Part shown: in pieces, positions 12,216 through 23,000 of the stretch
Layout of the letters: every line of letters starts with the position of its first letter
How positions within the stretch are numbered: the first letter of the stretch is position 1
Source: Sequoia sempervirens
Lineage: Eukaryota > Streptophyta > Pinopsida > Cupressales > Cupressaceae
Length of the DNA stretch: 64,000 nt
Direction of reading: 5' to 3'
NCBI GenBank assembly: GCA_007258455.2
Contig: VDFB02000003.1
Coordinates: forward strand, 43,279,986 to 43,343,985
Notes under the pieces: model-generated
What the model saw: only the letters and a program-made list of their open reading frames with translations
Database searches by the model: none
What the model was told of the DNA's origin: nothing
Position numbers and translations under genes: made by a program

Positions 12216-12591
12216 ATTCTCAAGCACAAAATGAATGTTAATAATTGAAATACTTCAAAGCCTTGAATCCAAATTGGAAGTTGAATACCTATTACGCCAA
12301 AATTCTTCCTCTTGTGTTCCTCAAAACAAATAGAAAACTACCACAATTCACTTTAAAAATTGTTTTCTTTATGCTTCCTTTGAAAAATTCAATCCATATT
12401 GCAAATTTCACTTCAAAAATGGTGTAGATGATGCTCCCTTTGATAAAATCAACAAAAAATCAAATTGACCACCTATAAATACAATAACTTATGAAAAATA
12501 ATTGATTTTCAGTACTCTCGGCCGTACATATCAAGTTGCAAAGTTGCAGAGTTGACAGTAATTGTCAACAGTGTTTTTAAATAATATAAAA
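12216..12591. other. Leader and promoter-side region between transposase gene and array B
   Basis: No gene. AT-rich. The motif CCTATAAATACAA near 12471-12483 is TATA-like on the plus strand, and its complement TATTTATAGG could serve the minus-strand transposase gene. Short direct repeats of CTTCAAAAATGG/ATGCT(T/C)CCTTTGA occur near 12370-12445. Confidence 0.35.
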
Positions 12592-12847
12592 CGGGATCCC
12601 GTCTATAAAACGCGATCCCGTTTATAATAAAACGGGATCCCGATTACCAAACGGGATCCCGTTTACTAATAAACGGGATCCCGCTCCATTATCGGGATCC
12701 CGTTTACTAAAATCAAGTCTGTGAGCCGTTGTAAAGGTAACGGGATCCCGTCTTATAAACGGGATCCCGTTACCTTTACAACGGTCGAAATCAAAACGGG
12801 ATCCCGATTATAACACGGGATCCCGTTTATTAGTAAACGGGATCCCG
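12592..12847. repeat. Palindrome array B, CGGGATCCCG units
   Basis: Eleven units of CGGGATCCCG lie in 256 bases, ten perfect and one CGCGATCCCG, usually flanked as AAACGGGATCCCGTTTA. Spacing varies from about 15 to 55 bases. The array includes a perfect 26-base inverted repeat (12726-12784). It lies about 900 bases from the TIR-B end, unlike array A, which is close to its terminus. Confidence 0.95.
12726..12784. repeat. Perfect 26-base hairpin inside array B
   Basis: The arm CCGTTGTAAAGGTAACGGGA... (12726-12751) is repeated exactly in reverse complement at 12759-12784, with the 7-base loop CTTATAA. Each arm contains one complete CGGGATCCCG unit. Confidence 0.95.
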
Positions 12848-13745
12848 TTTTTTGAAATTTGAATTTGGTTTTGCATCGTGGGCGGGTTTTTGCCAAGGTT
12901 TTCGGTTCGGGAAAAGCTTTGGAAGTCCGAACCTAAGCCTTCAACCTGGTTTGACCTGCAAATTGAAGGCCCTAACAATGTCAAAGCAAAATATCAACTT
13001 TGGACATATGGCTGACGACCTTTTTTCGAAAATTTTCTGACAAAATGAAAACCCATTTTAGATCAAACAATGCATATTCTAAATATATAATTTGTTTTGC
13101 AATTGAATTATTATTTGTATTTTTCAATTAATTTATAATAAAATTGGTGCATAAACTTTAAATATCAGAGTTTTTTACTATTTGAATAACTTTTGATCAA
13201 CATAACATTTTGACAAACGGATTGCACGAGAGCAAACTTCAGACAATTCTTTTCAATTTAAAAAAAAAAAAATAAAAATGATAAGTTTAGGTCATCTTAT
13301 GCATGTCGTACATGACGATTTTTCAAAACAACAAATTTGCCTAATAAAAATTAGCAAAAAAAAATTCAATAAAAAATTACAAAAAAATATCAAGCAACAA
13401 GGTTCAGTGAGTCATAAAACTTTTTTCCCAAAAGGATTTAGAAAAATACGATAATTTAAGTCAAAATATGGATGTCGTACACGTGCATGGTATGGTACAA
13501 AAATGACTTTTAAACAGTGGTTTTGAAATGCCTATTGAAACTCAATTTGTACAATCTGGGTATTGAAATAAATTATATATTTGGAAACTAGACTCCGAGC
13601 ACTACATTTTATGATTAGTGACTTTTTTAAAGATTTCATCTCTAAGTGCTTCAAATTTTAAGGTCAAATGTGTCAAATACTGAAAATTAGGGAAAACACT
13701 TCCACTTTTTGGCCAAAAAGTGGACTCAACTTCTTGCACACACCC

Positions 13746-14170
13746 AGTGTGTTCAGAGACTGTTTGGATGAATTTGTTTTAATTTTCATAGACGACATCC
13801 TAGTTTACTCAAAGTCTATTGAAGATCATGATAGGAAATTGGGGATAGTTTTATGACTGAGAGAGAAGAAACTCTTTGGGAAGCTATCGAAGTGCTTGTT
13901 CTATCAAGATAGGGTGCACTATCTAGGCCATATTATTTCAGCTGAGGGAGTCTTTGTAGACCCTTAGAAGATCAAGGTGATCGTGGAATGGCCAATACCT
14001 CAGAATGTATCAAAAGTTTGTAGCTTCATGGGCCTCACAAGATACTATAGAAATTTTGTGCAAGGGTTATCCCAGATTGTGTCTCTAATCACATCACTCC
14101 AAAGAAAAGGAACATGATTTGAATGGATTGAGAAGTATGAACAAGAATTCCAACTCCTGAAGGAGAAGCT
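13746..14170 (+). pseudogene. Chromovirus reverse transcriptase, C-terminal half (3' half of split element)
   Basis: Coding resumes exactly at SVFRDCLDEFVLIFIDDILV, which contains the RT catalytic box (FIDD). It continues through [20 protein letters not shown] and SFMGLTRYYRNFVQG. Stops after GIVL and at VDP mark decay. The first codons continue the minus-strand frame that ends at 665, sharing AGT, so this is the other half of one RT gene. The transposon terminus at 13745 forms the left edge. Confidence 0.92.
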
Positions 14171-14570
14171 CATGATAGCACCAGTGCTGACCATCCCTAA
14201 TCCTAATGGAATATTCATTGTAATCACAGATGCTTTAGGGGAGGGAGTGGGAGTAGTGCTAATGAAGGATGGACAGGTGGTAGCATACGAATCAAGGAAG
14301 CTTAAAAAACATGAGGTGAATTACACACCACATGAATTAGAGTTGGCTGCAATAGTTCATGCCTTATTGATGTGGAGAAATTATCTCTTGGGAAAGTCGT
14401 TTGAGCTCAAGACTGACAATTTGGGATTGAGATACATTTTTACTTAGCCAAACCTTAATGCACGACAAAGAAGGTGGTTGGAATTCCTTAGTGAGTATGA
14501 CTTTAGAATTGAGTATATAAAGGTAAAAGAGAACATAGTGGTTGATGCTCTTAGTAGATGAAGACATCTA
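14171..14570 (+). pseudogene. Chromovirus RNase H
   Basis: The frame reads TDALGEGVGVVLMKDGQVVA, then ESRKLKKHEVNYTPHELELA and LKTDNLGLRYIFT. This is the RNase H fold that follows RT in Ty3/gypsy elements; the Asp of TDA, the Glu of HELELA and the Asp of TDN match the expected catalytic positions. One stop lies at 14445, and [11 protein letters not shown] follows near 14490. RNase H removes the RNA strand during reverse transcription. Confidence 0.9.
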
Positions 14571-15590
14571 GTAGCCATGATCTTGACAAGGTCTAATCTG
14601 AGACAACAGGTGACATAATATTTGCAAGGGGATGAGTACTACGAAAGAGTGAAAAGCACCTTAGTAGATAATCCATCAGATCATTGGTTTGATGGGTATG
14701 AGTTCGAACCGGATGGCATTTTTAGATACCAGAGAAGAATGTACATCCCAGACTTTGGAGACTTGAGGAAGTTGGTTCTAGAAGAGGTTCATAATGCACC
14801 TTATTCAGGACACCCCCAAGTATCCAAAATGATCGTAGAATTGAAAACTTTGTACTTTTGGCCTAAACTCAAGAAGGATGTAGTGTACATAGCCAGATGC
14901 TTAGAATGTCAACAAGTCAAGGATGAGCATGCACATCTAGCAAGGCTATTGTATCCTCATGAAATACCTAAGTATAAATGGCAAGTGATTAGTATGGACT
15001 TTGTACAGGGGTTACCTTTGAGCAAGAATCAACATGATGTTATCTTGGTTGTGATCAATAAGTTGACCAAGGTGGCACACTTAATCCCAGGAAACCTTAA
15101 GGATGGATCGTTGAACCTGGCTAAGAAGTTTGTCCAGGAGATCTTCCGCTTACATGGAGTGCTAGAGACTATCATTTTTTATAGGGACACCCATATGACC
15201 TCAATATTTTGGACGGCCCTAAATGCCACATTGGGAACCAAGTTGAATTTCAGCTCAGCTTACCATCCTCAGATTGACAGACAGATGAAAAGGGTAAATT
15301 AGGTGGTCGAAGACCTCCTCCGAATGTACTGCATGGACCAATAGTATAAGTGGGAAGAATACTTACCATTGGTAGATTTTTCTTACAATAAATCTTATCA
15401 CACATCTATAGGTATGGCACCATTTGAAGCTCTTTATGGGCGGAAGTGTCGTGCACCCATCAGTTGGGATAGGTTGGAAGACATGATCATAGTAGGACTT
15501 GAAATTCTCAAGGAGATTGAAGAAAAAATGAGAGTTATTAAGGGAAAACTAAAGGAGGTGGCAGAATGACAGAAGAGTTATGCCAACAAG
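14571..15590 (+). pseudogene. Chromovirus integrase, catalytically dead
   Basis: The N-terminal HHCC zinc finger is complete (H and H in VHNAPYSGHPQVS, C and C in RCLECQQ). The core has the first Asp in ISMDFVQGLP. The second catalytic Asp is lost, with FYRDTHMTS where SDRD is expected, and the Glu block reads DRQMKRVN, with Lys for Glu. Further core sequence is FSYNKSYHTSIGMAPFEALY. Stops occur at 15301 and 15567. The substitutions mean the encoded integrase could not cut or join DNA, apart from the stops. Confidence 0.92.
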
Positions 15591-16035
15591 AATAGAATTC
15601 TTAGACAGTTTGTGGCAGGGGATAAAGTCTTCTTAGGAGTCAGGCCTCATAAAAGTTCCATTACCTTTGGAAATTCTTCCAAGTTAGCCTTGAGATATGT
15701 GGGTCCGTTTGGTGTCTTGGAATTGATCAACCTAGTTGCTTATAGACTTGCTCTACCACCTGCTCTAGCTCAACTTCATAATGTGTTTCATGTTTCTTTA
15801 CTTAAGCCATATCATCCTGATATAGCTCATTTGCTTGATTGGAAAAATTTGCAAGTACAGGACCCATGAGTGGTGCTAGTAGAGCCCATTAGAATCTTGG
15901 ATAGATGCAACATTAAGTTGCGGAGTAGAGACATTGCTTAGTTTAAGGTCCAATGGGACTAGTATTTAGAAGATAGTGCTACTTGGGAGGATGCAGAAGA
16001 AATAGAACACTCCTTCCCACTTTTTCTATCTTAGA
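15591..16035 (+). pseudogene. Chromovirus integrase C-terminus and chromodomain
   Basis: The frame AGDKVFLGVRPHKSSITFG to HNVFHVSLLKPYHPD is the integrase GPY-type C-terminal region. It is followed, after a stop, by EPIRILDRCNIKLRSRDIA and YLEDSATWEDAEEIE, a recognisable chromodomain with its W-E-D block. A chromodomain directs integration toward particular chromatin marks in this lineage and identifies the element as a chromovirus. Confidence 0.88.
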
Positions 16036-16188
16036 AAGAGACTCTTGCTAATTTTGTTTGAATATTTTGGATTGAATGTTGTAATGTTTTGGTTTGAAAA
16101 CAATATGATATGATGTTGAAAGATACATATATGCTCTAATTTTGATTAAATAGACATCAAGACGATGTCTCTTCCAAGAGGGGAAGAA
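16036..16188 (+). other. 3' untranslated region and polypurine tract of the chromovirus
   Basis: AAGAGGGGAAGAA (16176-16188) abuts the LTR start and would prime plus-strand synthesis. Confidence 0.85.
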
Positions 16189-16833
16189 TGTCATAACCCA
16201 ATTTTTATTGCATTTAAATTATAATATGATAAATTGAGTTATTGAGGAAATTGAATATGTTGAATGAAAAATTTAATATTTTTGGAAATTTTTGAAAGAA
16301 GTTGATCATCTTTTGACTATGTGATCTTTTGAACTATCTTATACTCTATCATGATTGAATGCTACTGATGAACTATGTAAGTGCTAGTGTGTGTGAATGT
16401 AGGAAAATAGGTTGAAGGATGAGAACACGATTGAGGTAGGATCGTTTAGTCAGGTTGAACAGTAAGCTTGATGGAATCTAGGTGCACACACCACTGAACA
16501 ACATGATAGTTGCATTTAAACTTTCATATAGAAGATTATATTGATTTTATTTGAAATGATTCAATGCTTGAGAAAAAATAGGCTTGTGGAATGTAATACA
16601 TGTGAATTCTTATTCAATTGTCTACTTTGATCATGTGTTTTTGAAAAATTAAAAGAAAATGATAGCATGGTTAAACATATATGTATTTAAAATGGCATGC
16701 TTGAAGGATAAGAAAATCACTTCATTTAAAACCTATTATTCAAATAAAATAAAAGCTTATTCTTTATTTGAAAATGATTAGACACTATATTGTTATAAAA
16801 TAAAATAATGATAAATAAATATATATACATACA

Positions 16834-16864
<31 letters not shown>

Positions 16865-19262
16865 GTATATATATGTGTGTGTGTGTGCACCTATATATAA
16901 ACATATACATATTCCATATAAAAGAATATGAGATCAAATTCATCAAATATTATTGTTAATTTTTGATAACATATGAAAAGAGAATAAAGTTGTTAATAAA
17001 ATCATAAGATATTATGAAATAGTGGTCTGCAATCAAAATAAAGGCCAAGATATTCAAATGAGCTAGTGGGAGGCTAAATTAAGGAAAATTATGAAATGAA
17101 AAAACCCCTATAATGGGGAAAATTAACATGATTTCCATTTTGGAGTACGAATCACTGGCAAGGAATTGGGCAGTGGTGACAAGGATTTAGGGAAGAAGGA
17201 AGGAAAGTGATTCGACTGAGCTAGGAAAGAATGAAAAAAGCTGAGGAAAAGCCACAAAACAAAGGTAAAACAATTTTTTGTTGGTATACATGCTTTATTT
17301 TTCATAAAATCTATTAAAAATCTTGCAATTTACCTTTCAATATGTCAATTCCTTTTGAATCAGTGGTAAATCATTAGATGTTCCAAAAATGCATGTGTTT
17401 TGCTTAGAGCCAGGACATCTTTGTATGAGATCGATCATTTTCTCTATTTAATGATGCAAGGGCCTTATCAGCCATCCTTTGCATGCACTAAACCTGTGCA
17501 TATTCATCCTATCGATATAATAGCCGAACATGGTTGTGCTCTGTTTGTTGTATCGTTATCACCTCTATTCATTATTTCTTACATGTAAGTTTAATTAGCC
17601 ATTCTCATGGCTATTTAGATGAAATCCAAATAATAGAAGTATTGTTCTATTTTAAATAATTTTAATGTTGTTAATCGGTCCCCTTTAAGGGAAACGGTTG
17701 TTTCTCCATTTTATCTTCCATAGTTGTTGTTCTCTCTATTGGCTAGGCCGAACAAGGTATGTCGCACCATATGGGTGTGTGGGTTTCAATTATCATTCAT
17801 AGAGAAATGGTTAGTCATTGCTGTTATTAAAGCATGTTGCATTGTTCACCATGAATGATGATGGAACAATTATATCATTCCATTTTGCATTATGTTGACA
17901 TGATCTCTAAGATTGATTAACTGTATGACGTTCATTAGAATGATTCCTATTATCACTGCTTTCATGCAATGCTCGCAATGTTTGTATTCACTAGTCTTTA
18001 TTGCATGAAAACTATTGTTCCCTACAATGATACTCAAATCATTTCATAGAATGATTACCATGAGTAAATGTTACCAGCAATTCCATTGAGCAATGTATGG
18101 CGTTGATTGACATTAACCAAGGTTCAACTATTGTTAATGTTGATAATAAAATTGAATAGTCATTTGATTGTTAGTCATTATTTAAAATGAAAGTATCTTG
18201 AACATATATCTTATAACAATCACCAATAGAAACATGGGTTTCTCCAAACCCGAATAGTGATATAAATGATCCAACTTTGTATGTGATTTAAAATGACAAG
18301 CATGTCATTTGATTCTTTTATTTGCACAAAAAGATATTATATTGTTTAAATATTTGTATATCTAGAATGATAGAACATCGATCGTTTACATGATATACTG
18401 GTTAACTTGAAATTGTTAATGAGACACATTAGTACAGTGTAAACTTCTGCAAAAAACATTGCTATGTTACAAACAGCGTATCAATATGTAGTAACTATTC
18501 CAAAAAAGAACTGTTCTTCATTCTTTGAAAAAGGCAATTTACATCGTGTATGACTTTCAAATTATATGACAATCTGTAGCATTATTTTGAATGAAAGCAA
18601 TTTGTTTACATTTATTTCAAAATGTATGCACAAATATATTAGCTTAAGTTGGCACATATATGTGTATGCACATAGACCTTCATTTATGTACATACACATA
18701 CTTGTGACATACCTTCTTTTGTTACTTATTTAATTCATTTTCTTCTCTAATGAATATTGATTTACCTTAAATATGAAGTGGTAGAATAGATTGAATGTAA
18801 TCATGTGACATGTGTGTGAACTGAATGAATAATGTATTGAACAGATCCACTTGGATTATCTTTCTAAATTTTATTAAGTTAAGGAATTAAGTAGACTGAA
18901 TTACTTTTTCGTTGTTGTATGTTTAAAGAATATTCTCTTTGTTTAGTAGAATGGAAACACCTAAGTAGACTAGAGCACCTCAGGGTAGATGATGCTAGAG
19001 GGTAGATAGTTGCTAAGGAATAAACTTGTTTTGTGATGAAAGTTACCTTCTGGGGCAGCTGCCGAAATGGAGTAAAAAGGGTATAGGTTTTGCTTTATCC
19101 AAAACCTATCTAAGTTTGTTGTTGCAACTTAATTTTAATGATTGGCCAAGTAGTTAGCCCATTATGTATGTATGGAATTATATGTGATAACACTCTCTGC
19201 CATTCCTAGCATAGATCTTGCATTTTTCTAATCATTGATAGAGATGCATGTTGATGTTTGGG
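16189..19262 (+). repeat. 3' LTR of the split chromovirus, truncated at its end
   Basis: It starts TGTCATAACCC and follows the minus-strand LTR (6776 downward) until GATGTTTGGGC at about 19262. The last 430 or so bases present in the other LTR (3340-3770) are missing. Unrelated gypsy gag sequence begins at once, so the end was removed by insertion or deletion and no target duplication for the whole element can be checked. It contains the ACAT and TG microsatellite at 16823-16890. Confidence 0.9.
16823..16890. repeat. ACAT and TG microsatellite within the LTR
   Basis: About ten tandem TACA/CATA tetranucleotides are followed by ATGTATATATATG and a run of TG. The partner LTR has only a short AT run at the matching place. 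Confidence 0.95.
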
Positions 19263-20690
19263 CCCAAGAAAGTTACATTGATTTTTTTTATATTATTGTG
19301 ATTTGTTTTGAGTAAGTTATTGTGAAAACTATTTTGGTGGCATCATGGAAATGGCTTCAACAACTTGCAAGGGAAGGAATCTTGTCACCCCAAGGAAGTC
19401 TTCTGAGAAGGATGATCTAACTATGGAAGAGAAAAAAATTATGCATGCTAAAGATTTTATAGATATAGCTACCGACAAAGTTAAGGATGAGATCTTGGTG
19501 TTAGTAGCTTGAAAATAAGATATCGATGATTTAATAGACACACAATTAGCTTCTCTCATAACCTCTATAGATACTCGATAGACATATTTAGTTCACAATC
19601 CTTGGAAAGAAGGTGTTTCTTCTATAGGACATGGTTCTTTTGAGTTTGAATCAAATATATAAAGTTGGATCATTACCCAAATAATTATGTGGCTAGGAAC
19701 TTTACATCAAATATGGATATGTAAAAGTTAAATGATAAGGATCCAACCAATTGGCTCTACCAAATGGAGTAGTTCTTTGATCTTTATCAAGTTTCATGTC
19801 AACAAGAGACAACATTGAATTCCTTACACTTGGAACTAGAAATATTCATTTGGTATTGTTGGTGATGCAAAGAGAAGAAAAAGAAGGGATGTGTTGTTGC
19901 ATGGTCTATTTTTTGAGAGAAAATCACTACAAATTGAAGCAAACAATATTATGGATATCTATTTTATCTAATTTACCAAATTAAAGCAAACAAGTATGGT
20001 CAAGGATTATATTCATCAATTCCAAAATTTATATTTATAAGTGGAGAATGTTGCAGAGAAAAGTTTGAAGGAATTATTTCTAGAGGGTTTAAAGGACCGC
20101 CTCAAATATAAGGTACACATACTCCATTTGAATTCTATGTCCCAAGAAATGATTATTTCAAGGTAGGCAAGGAAAAAAAATTGGCTAGAATAGAAGGCGA
20201 GGTTTTGTAGATATAATAGATAGAAGAAATCATACATAGTCATTCACTGAGCCTATTTGACTAACTAAAAAATGAAGAGAAGAAATCTAAGGGTTTAATT
20301 TTTACTATGATAGAAAATACAATTGAGGATATAAATGTATAGAAAAGAAATTGTTGTACATTGAATGCTTGAGTGAGGAAGAACTAATATTAGAGGGTGA
20401 CAGTGAGATAGATGAGGAATTAGGAGATGTTCAACTAACAATTTTATATCATGTTATTTCTAAAATTATCACCTCAAAATATTAAGGTGGTGGGGTTCTT
20501 GAAGAAAGAGAGTAATAATATTGATATACTTGGGAACTACTCACAACATCATTAAAAATATGTTAGTTGCTTGTATAAATTGTTTAATATATCATATTCT
20601 AGAATTTCATGTCCAAATTATAGATTGGGGGTAGTGTTAATTATTCAAAAAAATAATATAGCATTAAATTGATTAAGAGAGAGTATCAAT
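19263..20690 (+). pseudogene. Second gypsy element: gag and protease remnant
   Basis: A start at 19344 opens MEMASTTCKGRNLVTPRKSS. Shifting frames later give DPTNWLYQMEQFFDLYQVSC (19741-19800), then IYFI then FTKLKQTSMVKDYIHQFQNL, and ELFLEGLKDRLKYKVHI (about 20070), the retrotrans_gag capsid pattern of Ty3/gypsy. Near 20370-20660, LSEEELILEGDSEIDEELGD and VGFLKKESNNIDILG match the linker leading to a retropepsin, whose DTG is no longer visible. It has many stops. It is distinct from the split chromovirus and begins exactly where that element's LTR breaks off. Confidence 0.75.
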
Positions 20691-21087
20691 GTAACAACCA
20701 TAAAGTTGTACCCTTAAATTTTATTTTATTTGCTTCTCCCAAATTTATCTTTTATCCATACAAGATAGGTATCTAATGAAATAGGATAGGCATCTAACCT
20801 AACTTGAGAAACACAGGGAAAAAAAATGAATATCCAATTTGAGCCCCTCTATCCTTTGGTGTCACTCATTCATATAGGATGATTAATAAATCATGGTTAA
20901 TTTATACCAATATTCTATCCAATAATGGATAGGAAACTTAGTCATATGAGCTTATAAGCATAGGAAATAATAACTATGTTTTGATTAGATACTTAGACTC
21001 ATTAGGATCAACTAGGTCTTGAGTCATTTAGTGAATGACCACAATATGACCATAGTACTATGAGAATGATTGATTAAGTAGGAGACA
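20691..21087. other. Possible LTR start (TGTAACAACC), otherwise non-coding
   Basis: The gypsy protease remnant ends where TGTAACAACCATAAAG begins, a common LTR start. I could not find a matching end or a second copy, so this may be a broken LTR. No gene is visible. Confidence 0.35.
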
Positions 21088-21129
21088 CACACACACAAAC
21101 ATACATACATACATGCATGCATACATACA

Positions 21130-21208
<79 letters not shown>

Positions 21209-21213
21209 TATAC

Positions 21214-21245
<32 letters not shown>

Positions 21246-21272
21246 GATCTATATATATATATATATACATAC

Positions 21273-21362
<90 letters not shown>
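21088..21362. repeat. Long ATAC/ATGC and AT microsatellite
   Basis: An AC run leads into about 15 ACAT/GCAT tetranucleotides, then about 200 bases of nearly pure AT with a few interruptions (21207-21215, 21238-21252, 21268-21282). Frames through it are artefacts of the repeat. Confidence 0.98.
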
Positions 21363-21366
<4 letters not shown>

Positions 21367-22050
21367 CTAACACATTGTACCCTCCCTAAAATTATGAGCT
21401 AATGGCCAAGTACAAGGAAAATCCACCTTAGAGGTTATTTTGAGTATCAATTACTACCATATTTTATTATCATTACCAATTAAATTTAGAGTTTAAGTTT
21501 TAGAATAAATCACAAAACATCACAATGAATCCTTTAAGACTATTTAGAATGTTCCCTTTTACATAAAAAAATATGAGAAAAAACCAATCATGAACCCTAT
21601 GAAGATAGAGACACCACTAACCTATTCCATGACTTTTATATCCTTACCATCGACCTTGTTCTCAAATGCCCTAAAATCATAGATTGCAACTAACAAGATA
21701 GCATACCATTGGGCACCTTCCAAAATGAAGTATTGTCTAAATTTCTAGGGCCTTATGACTCCATCCAAGAAGGGAACCACAAAAATGGTTTCAAGGCAAG
21801 CCTCAATATGCTAGCATATTTTAAAGAAGAGCATTTAAATTTTAATCAAATACATCCAAAAAATCCAAAAGATCCAAGAAATCCACCAAGGAGAACTCGT
21901 CCACACTCCTTGAGAAAGATAAAAAAATATGCTTAAAGATAAATAATTCAACCTGCCACCAATTCCTACATAGCTACAAGAAGTATCAACATTCCTAATT
22001 GAGGATGCCATTAATGCCAATTTGAGGATAGAGAATAATCCAAGGGTCGA
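21363..22050 (+). pseudogene. Tat-like gypsy element, pol spacer upstream of RT
   Basis: The first 100-150 bases hold nothing recognisable. From about 21530 the sequence is the counterpart of the minus-strand fragment 9190-9735. Short frames remain, such as LNFNQIHPKNPKDPRNPPRR. Position just before a Tat-type RT makes this the protease-to-RT spacer. No active-site motif is visible. Confidence 0.55.
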
Positions 22051-23000
22051 AAAATTACAACTGTTATGGATTATGATGGAAAGAAAACACATGTCACCAT
22101 ACTCAAGGAATATTTTGATGTGTTCACTTGGTCCCATCTTAACATGCTAGTATTATATCCTTCTATAGTTATGCATAACCTTGTCATGTGACCAAACACC
22201 AAATGTGTCATACAAAAGATGTGTAAAATGCACCCCAAAATTTCCCTCCTAACCAAGGAATAATATAAAAACCCCTAGAAGTAGGATCTATTTTCTCTAT
22301 CAATTACTCTAAGCGGATATCCAACATTGAACATATAACAAAAATACCACAAAGGGATATAAATTTGTATAGAATTTTATGACATCGATAAGCATTCCCT
22401 AAGGATTATTTTTGTTTTCCTAATATCATCATAGTTGAATATACAATGGGGTATATAATTCTCTCCCTAATGGATATATTCTCTAGATACAATCAAATTA
22501 AAATAAAACATAAAAATTAAAAAAACAGCCTTCATAACTTCATCGGAAACATTTTTTATTAGGTCATGCCCTTCGTGCTAATAAATATAAGGGTCACCCA
22601 TCAATGAGCTATGTATTAAATCTTCCATTATATGCTCCATTATGATTTCAAGGATGATGTAGATGATAAATGGGAAAAATTTAAAACTAGAGTTAAACAT
22701 ATTGTTGTCTTATGATCAACCCTTTAAAGGCTTTAAGAATACAGTTTGTGTCTCAATCTTAAGAAATGTGTATTTGGGGTATATTTTGATAAATTAATAT
22801 GATACATTATCTCTTTATGGGGTATAGAGGATAACCCTAAAATGGTCAAGGACATAATAGAAATTCCTTCTCCTCATAATATTTAACAACTCAAAAGTCT
22901 ATAGGGGAAGCTTCAAGCCATGAGGTGATTCATTTCTCAATTCATAGAATTTTTTTTAACTATATTATCATATTTATAATAATAAAAAAAATTATTAGGA
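22051..23000 (+). pseudogene. Tat-like gypsy reverse transcriptase, heavily decayed
   Basis: Pieces across three frames are in RT order: VTILKEYFDVFTWSHLNML, YPSIVMHNL, CKMHPKISLLTKE, SIFSINYSKRISNIE, YNSLPNGY or ILSLMDIFSRYNQIK, VMPFVLINIRVTHQ, LNLKKCVFGVYFDKLI, and LWGIEDNPKMVKDIIEIPSP then LKSL then GKLQAMR. The DVFTWS and KKCVFGV blocks are typical of Tat/Ogre-type elements. The YxDD catalytic box region (about 22640-22670) is degraded to DDVDDKWEK. No frame longer than about 80 codons survives. Confidence 0.75.

Larger units (their letters stand above)
9836..13745. mobile_element. Palindrome-array DNA transposon, TIR-B side
   Basis: The right terminus reads GACTCAACTTCTTGCAC then ACACCC at 13745, followed by AGT (13746-13748) and chromovirus RT. 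Inward lie a subterminal inverted repeat (CACTTTTTGGCCAAAAAGTG at 13702-13721), about 900 bases of AT-rich non-coding body, array B (12592-12847) and the transposase-like gene. The right body (about 12850-13745) is homologous, inverted, to 39434-40270 of the short relative. The right end, the body homology and the array are seen directly. That the transposase belongs to it is inference from adjacency and from how the short relative is deleted between arrays. Confidence 0.65.

Noticed and set aside
21113..21373. Overlapping frames on both strands rich in Tyr and Ile
   Set aside because: They are translations of the AT/ACAT microsatellite and have no coding meaning.
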